A stretch of 52,636 nucleotides of DNA from the NCBI GenBank assembly GCA_021736645.1, contig JAIPFM010000188.1, forward strand, positions 1 to 52,636, given 5' to 3'. Both the position numbers and the translations under genes were made by a program. Below the pieces are notes generated by a model. That model saw nothing but the letters and a program-made list of their open reading frames with translations. It did no database searches and was not told where the DNA came from. The DNA comes from Phycisphaerae bacterium (GTDB taxonomy: Bacteria; Planctomycetota; Phycisphaerae; Sedimentisphaerales; Anaerobacaceae). Positions 47,201-52,636 of this stretch are shown here, piece by piece. Position 1 is the stretch's first letter. Each line of letters opens with the position of its first letter.

Positions 47201-48776
47201 TGACCTGGGCAAAGAGCTGCTTGAAGTAGTTGAACAGCAGCTTCGACTGATCGGACAACACGGCCAGCGGCGCGTCATTGCCCATGGATCCCACGGGTTC
47301 CTGACCGTTGACAGCCATGGGCGTCAGGACACGCTGCAGTTCCTCAGTGGTATACCCAAAGGCACGCAATCGCTGGACCAGCTTTTCCTCATCATAATCC
47401 ACCAGATTGGCCGCATCGAACAGGCCCCTCAGCTCGATCCGGTTTTCATCCAGCCAGCGGCGGTAGGGCTTCTGGCGGGCTATCTTGCTCTTGATCTCGT
47501 TGTCCGAGATGATGCGGCCTTCCTGGGTGTCCACCAGGAACATGCGGCCCGGGCGCAGGCGGCCCTTTCTGGTGATTTGGCTGGCAGGGAATTCCACCAC
47601 ACCGGCCTCACTGCCAATGATGGCCACGCCGTCCGTGGTTACCAGGTAGCGACAGGGACGCAGGCCGTTTCGGTCCAGGGTACCGCCCAGATAGCGGCCG
47701 TCCGTGAACACCATGGCTGCCGGGCCGTCCCAAGGCTCCATCACGGAGGCGTGGTATTCATAGAATGCGCGCTTGTCCACACTCTTGTGGTATTTCGGGC
47801 CGAACGCTTCGGGCATCAGCATCATCATGCCGTGCGGCATGCTGCGTCCTGCCATGTGCAGGAGTTCCAGGACATTGTCAAAACAGGCCGAATCACTGGT
47901 TCCGGGCGTCAGGATGGGGAACAGATCGGACAGGTCATCGCCCAGGACCTCAGACTGCATCATGGGCTCACGCCCGATCATGGAGTTGCGGTTGCCGCTG
48001 AGCGTATTGATTTCACCATTGTGGGCAATATTTCGGAACGGCTGGGCCAGTTGCCAGTTGGGGAAGGTGTTCGTACTGTATCGCTGGTGAACAATGGCCA
48101 GGGCAGAGGTCACCCGTTCATCGCTGAGATCCGGGTAGTAGGCTGCCAACTGCCAGGCCATGAACATACCCTTGTAGCAGAGCGTCTTGGCTGACATACT
48201 GGTCACATAAAAGTCGTCCGCCTCCTCGCCGATCCGCTCAGACACCTGTTTTTCAGCCCTCTTGCGGGCAAAATACAGCTTACGTTCCAGGGCCATGTCC
48301 GTCAGGCCGCAGGCGTCGATAAAGACCTGCTTGACCGAGGGTTCGGCTGCCAGGGCAATTTCGCCCAGGCAGGAATTGTCTACCGGCACGTCACGCCAGC
48401 CCAGGACCTTCAGGCCATGATGTTCAATGGCATGCTCCAGGGCTTGATCACACCTTTCCCTCAACGCCGGATTGTCCAGCGGGCCAAATACCATGGCCAC
48501 CCCGTATTGACCGCGATCCGGCAGCGTAAATCCAAGTTTATTGCATTCTTCTACGAAAAACTCGTGAGGCACCTGGAACAGGATACCGGCCCCGTCGCCA
48601 GTCACATTGTCTGAACTGGCTGCACCGCGGTGACGCAGATTGTGCAGAATCTGCTTACCGTACTCGATAATAGAATGATCCCGACGACCGCTGATATTTA
48701 CCACAGCACCGATGCCGCAGGCATCGTGCTCAAAACGCGGATCGTAAAGACCTTGTTTTTTCATTCTGACGTTCAT
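44217..48776 (-). CDS. gltB: Glutamate synthase large subunit
   Basis: 1519 residues, the normal bacterial length. The ATG follows GGAG at good spacing. Cys20 in EHDACGIGAV becomes the N-terminal nucleophile of the class II amidotransferase after propeptide removal. Then come IVHQRYSTNTFPNWQLAQPF and AHNGEINTLSGN, the central domain, and the FMN domain (QGAKPGEGGQLPGHKVSPEI, ISGHDGGTGASP). The 3Fe-4S site CTLLRKCHEGACIYGIATQ and the GXGXG beta helix (GSAGQSFGAFLTAGV, MSGGTVYVLDE) follow. First gene of the nitrogen-assimilation run. I found no clear sigma-54 or sigma-70 promoter in its leader. Confidence 0.96.
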   Translation of the reverse strand: MNVRMKKQGLYDPRFEHDACGIGAVVNISGRRDHSIIEYGKQILHNLRHRGAASSDNVTGDGAGILFQVPHEFFVEECNKLGFTLPDRGQYGVAMVFGPLDNPALRERCDQALEHAIEHHGLKVLGWRDVPVDNSCLGEIALAAEPSVKQVFIDACGLTDMALERKLYFARKRAEKQVSERIGEEADDFYVTSMSAKTLCYKGMFMAWQLAAYYPDLSDERVTSALAIVHQRYSTNTFPNWQLAQPFRNIAHNGEINTLSGNRNSMIGREPMMQSEVLGDDLSDLFPILTPGTSDSACFDNVLELLHMAGRSMPHGMMMLMPEAFGPKYHKSVDKRAFYEYHASVMEPWDGPAAMVFTDGRYLGGTLDRNGLRPCRYLVTTDGVAIIGSEAGVVEFPASQITRKGRLRPGRMFLVDTQEGRIISDNEIKSKIARQKPYRRWLDENRIELRGLFDAANLVDYDEEKLVQRLRAFGYTTEELQRVLTPMAVNGQEPVGSMGNDAPLAVLSDQSKLLFNYFKQLFAQVTNPAIDPLREGLVMSLMLFTGKKHNLLTETPEHCKQLKLSHPILTTEDLQRLKTTNRDDFKVATVPTLFQADLENPEQALRNGINEMIAQVRQCINEGTSLVILSDRKISEAQAPIPSLLAVSAVHHALLKNGSRGQVGLILESGEPREVMHFCLLAGFGANAVNPYVAFDTMNELNSRGRLGKTMEPVQIADNYIAAIKKGMLKTMSKMGISTLRSYMYAQLFEAIGLNSAFIDEFFTGTASRIQGIGLKEVAKETLMRHQKAFDPHTPKFPELEVGGEYHLRHKGERHLWTGTTVANLQHAVKNDDQKAYDNFAREINLQEERLCTLRGLFQFKPGTPVPLEEVEPAENILKRFCTGAMSHGSISKEAHETMAIAMNRIQGKSNTGEGGEDPARYVLEPNGDSKNSAIKQVASGRFGVTINYLAHAKELQIKVAQGAKPGEGGQLPGHKVSPEIAKLRYSTPGVTLISPPPHHDIYSIEDLAQLIYDLKCSNPGVKVSVKLVSEVGVGTVAAGVAKGNADEVLISGHDGGTGASPWSSIKHAGCPWELGLAETQQTLVLNNLRGRVRVQTDGQLRTGRDIVIAAMLGADQYGFGTNILVTLGCTLLRKCHEGACIYGIATQTPELRARFAGKPEYITRYLTFIAEECRQLMAQLGFRTVDEMIGRVDMLETNKAISHWKARGMDLSMIFHQVDISDGRPIHLCEAQAYTLEDHLDWQIIEKARDAIESKKPTVLEMRVKNVNRTIGAILSNAIVKKHGPEGLPDETLKVVLTGSAGQSFGAFLTAGVTLKLIGESNDYLGKGLSGGRIIVKTPEESLFAAHENIIVGNTLLYGATSGEVFVNGVAGERFCVRNSGATAVVEGVGDHCCEYMTGGLAVILGQTGVNFAAGMSGGTVYVLDEMQLFDTMCNLDMVDLETVYHQEDKDLLKGLIQRHLEYTGSQRAQYILNAWSAMVGKFVKVIPIDYRKALERMREHEQRNTDTTPATEEVFRG

Positions 48777-49188
48777 GGTTACTCCAGCTAGTACATAGAT
48801 TTGAAGTTAACACGGATGTTCATAATTCCAACGATAAAACGTACCAGGATAGCAAATACAAGGAGGTATTACTACATAATAATATGCGTGATATGGTTAT
48901 ACGCTCCATAAGCTGAACTTATATCGAGAGGCATTATATTCCCCTCCACAGAGAAATCAATCGGAGCATATCATAATTGAGGACAACGGTAACCGCTTCT
49001 TGATTTTAGAGTTGTAGGATTTGGCCGGCCAGGGCGCTCTTCTGATTTGTGGCATGCGGCTTCCGTTGGAATAAGGGTGTCTAATCAATGTGTGTATTGT
49101 CCGATCGGTCGTCGAACCTCGGCCATATTGAAAATCAAGCGGGGTGATCAGGCATGGGTGATGCCTCTGATTCGGGAACATACGCAGG
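48777..49188. other. Intergenic region upstream of gltB
   Basis: No gene is supported in these 412 bases. AGGAGGT at 48861-48867 on the plus strand resembles a ribosome site, but the next ATG (48884) is 16 bases away and opens a frame of only ten codons. A 10-base palindrome TGGCCGGCCA is at 49022-49031. The part next to gltB is AT-rich and presumably holds its promoter. Confidence 0.4.
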
Positions 49189-50052
49189 TCATTCCAATGG
49201 CCAGGCGTAAGCAAAGCTGTCGTCACGGTCAATGGCGTCCACATGGCCGTCCACAAACACACAGTTGCCCTTACCCGCCACCACATTGCCCGACGGTGCA
49301 CCGTGAAACCCAGCCACAATGTCCGTGAATTCCCCGTAGTTGCCAGGCCCTGGTCTTACATTCCATTTGCTGCCTGTACTCTTCACAGCGGCCCGGCTGG
49401 CATCCGAGGCATAGATCACCCCAAGGCTGGTATCATTGAGGCCCTGATAATTGTAACCGTCCGCACGAAACGGGCCTTCGTCTGCATACACAAAGACCGT
49501 GGCCGGTTGTTTGACATTCATGGTCTTGTACACCACAGGTGACGAATTGAGGTCAGATCCCTTGGGGCCCAGGTAGGCATTCTGCGTGTAGTTCATCCAG
49601 GGATCATAGTCCTGGACATCTTCATTGCCCTCATCCCATATGCTGGTGTCATCCACTCTCACACCCTGGCTTCTGACCAGGCCCTTGAACGTGGGGCAGA
49701 TCAAGGCCTTGACATTGCCCAGATACCGGAAAAACTCGCTGGCAAATTCCGGGTGTTCACGAAGGTTCACCTCGCCATTGCACCAGCGTTTGTGAAGATA
49801 CGACCCTGCGACCGTCTCGCCGGGCAGCCGATTGAACGTGGTGAAATAGGTGTCCCGGGAATCCGTGAATTTGTCGTCATTGTCCTGGGCATACATCACC
49901 GTGGCCAGACCATACCCCTTGAGATTGGACTTGCACACCGCCCGCTGCGCCTGCTCCTTGGCCTTTTTCAGGGCAGGCATGAGAATCCCCATGAGCACGG
50001 CGATAATGGCGATCACCACGAGAAGTTCAATGAGAGTAAATGCCTTGCGCAT
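49189..50052 (-). CDS. Type II secretion pseudopilin-like protein
   Basis: 287 residues, ATG seven bases after AAGGA. It starts [20 protein letters not shown], a prepilin signal with cleavage before Phe and Glu at +5, and continues [20 protein letters not shown], the same transmembrane helix as the protein at 4108-4938. The C-terminal part is of the same family ([15 protein letters not shown], then [12 protein letters not shown]), but 17 rather than 9 residues separate His and Asp-Gly. A hairpin (AACACTTT/AAAGTGTT, 50076-50104) lies in its leader. No secretion ATPase or peptidase genes are near, so it probably feeds a system encoded elsewhere. Confidence 0.85.
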   Translation of the reverse strand: MRKAFTLIELLVVIAIIAVLMGILMPALKKAKEQAQRAVCKSNLKGYGLATVMYAQDNDDKFTDSRDTYFTTFNRLPGETVAGSYLHKRWCNGEVNLREHPEFASEFFRYLGNVKALICPTFKGLVRSQGVRVDDTSIWDEGNEDVQDYDPWMNYTQNAYLGPKGSDLNSSPVVYKTMNVKQPATVFVYADEGPFRADGYNYQGLNDTSLGVIYASDASRAAVKSTGSKWNVRPGPGNYGEFTDIVAGFHGAPSGNVVAGKGNCVFVDGHVDAIDRDDSFAYAWPLE

Positions 50053-50267
50053 GGCAGGATTCCTTCAATAAAAGCAACACTTTAGCCAAGTGGGCAAAAG
50101 TGTTACAAATAAAAGACTCCCAAAGACGGGGGAGACCCAGTAAAGCTGACTGTTCTCAAGGCCGCCGCAGCCCTTTCACGTATCGCATGTGATTCTAGAG
50201 AGATAGCCTCAAAACATCAAGGTCAATCCCCTGAGACACGTTTTCAGCCAGAGAAAGGTATGTTCCC

Positions 50268-50303
50268 AAAAAGAGCCCCAGATTATTTAATAACCAAGGG
50301 CTT
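50268..50303 (-). terminator. Probable terminator of ssrA
   Basis: On the minus strand, AAGCCC followed by an AT-rich loop (itself able to pair), GGGGCT and then CTTTTT. It lies about 20 bases beyond the 3' end of the tmRNA. The stem is only five to six GC pairs, so the call is moderate. Confidence 0.45.
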
Positions 50304-50321
50304 ATGAATCAAGAGGGGCAA

Positions 50322-50672
50322 TGGAGGCGGGGGGAGTCGAACCCCCGTCCCGTGATGTTTCACAACAAGCGTCTACATGTGTAGTCAATCATTTGAATTT
50401 CGCCTTGTCAAACGCCGATCGACAGGCTTTTAACGCGGCTAGTTCGTAAAATCTCGCTGATCAGAGCCGAACGATCGTCTCAGCCAGCCTGCTTTTTGGC
50501 GCCCTAGCTCAGCTCACAGGCAAAGCCAAGTAGGACGGGCCAGCCAATTTAGGCAGCCATTTGCAACTGATAGTTGCCAATTAAAATTAGGTACCGGATT
50601 TTTAACCAGGCCAACCGGTGTCCTGGACATGCAACTTGCTCTTCCGTCATCCGGTCGAAGCCAGTCGCCCCC
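50322..50672 (-). ncRNA. ssrA: Transfer-messenger RNA (tmRNA)
   Basis: 351 bases. The 5' end GGGGGCG (50672-50666) pairs with CGCCTCC near the 3' end (one G-U) to make a seven-pair tRNA-like acceptor stem, with A at 50322 as discriminator; CCA would be added later. The 5' region continues ACTGGCTTCGACCGG, like other tmRNAs, and the 3' region has the T arm GGGGGTTCGACTCCCCC. The tag frame ends GGC AAC TAT CAG TTG, CAA ATG GCT GCC TAA, that is GNYQLQMAA and stop, so tagged proteins would end in the degron-like MAA. It rescues stalled ribosomes with SmpB. It is a one-piece tmRNA, divergent from the HtrA gene. Confidence 0.93.
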
Positions 50673-50915
50673 TATTGACTTGTCAAAATATTATTTATTT
50701 CGCGGTCCAATAAATAACTCAGACCTGCGACTACTATATCACAAGTGTTTACGATCGTCACGAGAATTTGTTTTCTCACGCTCTGATCGACTGAAAACCC
50801 GAGACCGGCATTTGAACTTTTTAACAGGGGCAGCGTAATATCCCGTGTTAGAAATAGCCGATATCGACAAAGACGTATAAACAAAGATGGTTATTCAAAA
50901 ATGGAGATTAAAAAG

Positions 50916-52418
50916 ATGAAAAAGACAATGGATCAGCAGTTCAGCACTTCATGGCATAAACGAACTGGTGTCCTGATTTGCACCTGGCTCGTTCTGTTTT
51001 GTGTGGCAATGCCTGTGAGTGCCGAGGAAGAAGCCAGTATTCAAGCCTTGAAGCAGATGGGCAAGGCCTTTGCCTCACTGGCGGAAAAGGCGTCGCTGGC
51101 AGTTGTGGGTGTGGAAGTCATCAAGGTCGAGGAGGTCAGTGGTCGCGGCCAGGGCAATCCTCTTGAAGATCAATTCTATGAGTACTTCTTCGGACCTCGT
51201 TCCCGTGGGCGTACGCCTCAGAGGCAACCCCGCGAATCGTCCGCTCAAGGGTCTGGTTTCATCATTTCAGAAGATGGCTATATCCTGACCAACAACCATG
51301 TGGTCAGTAATGCCAAGAATGCCAAGGTGACTATCAAGCTGTCTGACGGCGAAGAGGTTCAGGGCAAGGTGGTGGGTACAGACCCGGAATCAGAGGTCGC
51401 GGTGGTCAAGATTGACGTGGACAAGAAGCTTTCGTATCTCACGCTGGCGAATTCCGATCAATTGGAAGTCGGCGAGTGGGTGGTGGCCATCGGCAATCCC
51501 TTTGGGCTGAGTCATACCGTGACGGCCGGGATTGTGAGTGCCAAGGGCCGCAGCAGTATTCTGGGGGCCGATACCCAGTTCCAGGATTTTATCCAGACCG
51601 ATGCGGCCATTAATCCGGGCAACTCCGGTGGCCCTCTGCTCAATCTGGATTGTGCGGTTGTGGGAATCAACACGGCGATCCTCGGGCCCAACGGCGGTAA
51701 CATCGGAATCGGATTTGCCATCCCCTCAAACATGGCCAAGAATGTGGCGGACCAGTTGATGGACAGTGGCAAGGTCGTACGCGGATATCTGGGTGTCAGT
51801 ATCAAGGATGTGACACCTGATTATGCAGAGTCCCTGGATATTGTGGGTCAGAAAGGCGCTGTGGTCAGCGAGGTGGTCAAGGGGACGCCTGCGGAAAAGG
51901 CAGGGCTCGAGCATTATGATGTGATTGTCGAGATGAACGACCAGCCTCTGGACGGGGCCAATGACCTGATGAGCAAGGTCGCTGCTCTGAAGCCGGATAC
52001 CAAGGTCCGTCTGAAGGTGATTCGCGACGGACGCACCAAGACCTTTACTGTCACCCTGGGCGAGCGTCCCGGCAGCAGTGAGCTGTATGCGAGTCAGGAC
52101 AGTTCCAGCAGTGTGTCGGAACGCATCGGTTTTGAAGTCACTGCACTGACCGACGACCTGGCTGAGCGGTTTGAGTATCAGGACCTCAAGGGTGTCGTGA
52201 TCAAGACCGTGGAAAACGGATCGGAGGCAGACCGTAAAGGTCTGAGCGCCGGCATGCTGATCATGGAAGTGAATCGTGAAGCTGTAGACTCAGTGCGTCA
52301 GTTTGACAAACTGCTTGAAGAGGCCGTCAAAGACGGTAAGAAAACTGTGCTACTGCTGGTGACAGATGGTTCACGAAAGGACATAATTCCTGTAAAGATT
52401 CCTGGTAAAGAAGAATAA
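50916..52418 (+). CDS. HtrA/DegP-type periplasmic serine protease with two PDZ domains
   Basis: 500 residues from the ATG at 50916, eight bases after GGAG; an ATG at 50901 with no ribosome site would add five residues. The signal peptide is RTGVLICTWLVLFCVAMPVSA. The trypsin-like domain has SGFIISEDGYILTNNHVV (His128) and QTDAAINPGNSGGPLLNL (Ser237). At the Asp position the sequence is DPESEVAVVKI rather than the usual DPxxDLAVxKI, so the triad Asp is Glu160. Two PDZ domains follow: GYLGVSIKDVTPDYAESLDI with KGTPAEKAGLEHYDVIVEMN, and a C-terminal one with NGSEADRKGLSAGMLIMEVN. It degrades or holds misfolded envelope proteins. It has its own terminator. Confidence 0.92.
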   Translation: MKKTMDQQFSTSWHKRTGVLICTWLVLFCVAMPVSAEEEASIQALKQMGKAFASLAEKASLAVVGVEVIKVEEVSGRGQGNPLEDQFYEYFFGPRSRGRTPQRQPRESSAQGSGFIISEDGYILTNNHVVSNAKNAKVTIKLSDGEEVQGKVVGTDPESEVAVVKIDVDKKLSYLTLANSDQLEVGEWVVAIGNPFGLSHTVTAGIVSAKGRSSILGADTQFQDFIQTDAAINPGNSGGPLLNLDCAVVGINTAILGPNGGNIGIGFAIPSNMAKNVADQLMDSGKVVRGYLGVSIKDVTPDYAESLDIVGQKGAVVSEVVKGTPAEKAGLEHYDVIVEMNDQPLDGANDLMSKVAALKPDTKVRLKVIRDGRTKTFTVTLGERPGSSELYASQDSSSSVSERIGFEVTALTDDLAERFEYQDLKGVVIKTVENGSEADRKGLSAGMLIMEVNREAVDSVRQFDKLLEEAVKDGKKTVLLLVTDGSRKDIIPVKIPGKEE

Positions 52419-52440
52419 ACAGCAAATAGCCTCGCTATCA

Positions 52441-52472
52441 AAAAGCCCCGTGATGAGCGGGGCTTTTTTTTT
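52441..52472 (+). terminator. Rho-independent terminator after the HtrA gene
   Basis: AAAAGCCCCG (52441-52450), loop TGATGAG, CGGGGCTTTT (52458-52467), continuing into a run of T to 52472. It has a perfect ten-pair stem and lies 22 bases after the stop codon. Confidence 0.92.
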
Positions 52473-52516
52473 GAAAGTACAAGCCAGAAGTTGTCGTACA
52501 GGTTATAATCCTCCCC

Positions 52517-52636
52517 ATGAAAGAATTTCTCAAGAAACTGATTCAGGCGGATTCCGGGCCTGACAAGGGCGAGCTGGAAGCCTCCAAGGTCATCGAGCAG
52601 GCCTTCGCTCACTATGGCATTGCGTGTGAGATGGAT
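52517..52636 (+). CDS. Probable M20-family metallopeptidase, N-terminal fragment
   Basis: Forty codons are visible before the window ends. MKEFLKKLIQADSGPDKGEL followed by EASKVIEQAFAHYGIACEMD resembles the first helices of M20/M25/M40 zinc peptidases and deacylases (LxxLIxxxT...xEx...AxxIxxxLxxxGI). A TATAAT (52504-52509) lies only a few bases before the ATG and no ribosome site is visible, so the mRNA may be nearly leaderless. The family call rests on a short piece. Confidence 0.5.
   Translation, partial: MKEFLKKLIQADSGPDKGELEASKVIEQAFAHYGIACEMD

Noticed and set aside
46923-48194. 423-codon plus-strand frame opposite gltB
   Set aside because: Antisense shadow of the GltB amidotransferase domain; no ribosome site and no domain.
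48861-48917. AGGAGGT followed by a ten-codon frame, a possible leader peptide
   Set aside because: The spacing to the ATG (16 bases) is too long and there is no attenuator structure; it points away from gltB.
48777-48960. Sigma-54 promoter upstream of gltB
   Set aside because: I looked for the -24/-12 pattern on the minus strand and found none with GG and GC at the right spacing.
50673-50740. TTGACA just upstream of ssrA as its -35 box
   Set aside because: It lies only about 10 bases before the tmRNA 5' end, too close to act as a -35 element; no convincing -10/-35 pair was found.

Overview
The window suggests an anaerobic, G+C-rich Planctomycetes-like bacterium, probably near the Phycisphaerae. 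The evidence is inference from gene content. There are two type II pseudopilin-like proteins of the [24 protein letters not shown] type, one with an H-X9-DG motif, and a secreted GH2 beta-galactosidase with a discoidin domain. There is also a Tat-exported NodB-like protein and a large Hdr/MetF redox operon of the kind found in strict anaerobes. No rRNA, tRNA or CRISPR array was seen.

Layout: 1-2632 (+) is the end of a beta-oxidation-type operon (thiolase C-terminus, then a 3-hydroxyacyl-CoA dehydrogenase/enoyl-CoA hydratase fusion). 2702-10465 is an envelope and glycan-use region: exported protein, pseudopilin, beta-galactosidase, Tat-exported deacetylase-like protein. 10477-14395 (-) is a two-gene conflict-type module: a Fic protein, then a one-chain primase/SF2 helicase/nuclease of TOTE type. 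The module sits behind a near-leaderless promoter embedded in three copies of a 12-bp motif. 14610-15853 (+) holds an unknown acidic protein and a DTW-domain tRNA-modifying enzyme.

15850-32155 (-) is the most striking region, a run of 13 closely spaced genes behind a candidate sigma-54 promoter. In transcription order: unknown small protein, MvhD-like, MetF, two glutamate-synthase-like FMN/FeS proteins, a glutamine-amidotransferase/GXGXG protein, HdrC, HdrB, an HdrA-N/NuoE fusion, NuoF (HydB-like), a NuoG-N/HdrA/HdrA fusion, a second MvhD, and MetV. This resembles the metVF-hdrABC-mvhD methylene-tetrahydrofolate reductase cluster of acetogens. It adds an NADH-oxidising NuoEF module, a split and rearranged HdrA, and a three-piece glutamate-synthase-like module with no pyridine nucleotide subunit. 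I infer a flavin-based electron-bifurcating complex linking NADH, ferredoxin, methylene-THF and perhaps an amidotransfer reaction.

32620-34584 (+) is a cytoplasmic GH13 enzyme. 34644-48776 (-) is a nitrogen-assimilation operon in the order gltB, gltD, carB, carA, gdhA, sigma-54 activator. The gdhA product has Glu in place of the catalytic Lys, and the activator seems to start at a non-standard codon. 49189-52636 holds a second pseudopilin, tmRNA (ssrA), an HtrA/DegP protease with a clear terminator, and the start of an M20-type peptidase.

Two kinds of short periodic DNA recur at gene junctions: 9-nt-phased palindromic elements and 7-nt-phased tracts that abut stop codons. All calls come from reading the sequence; no database search was run.
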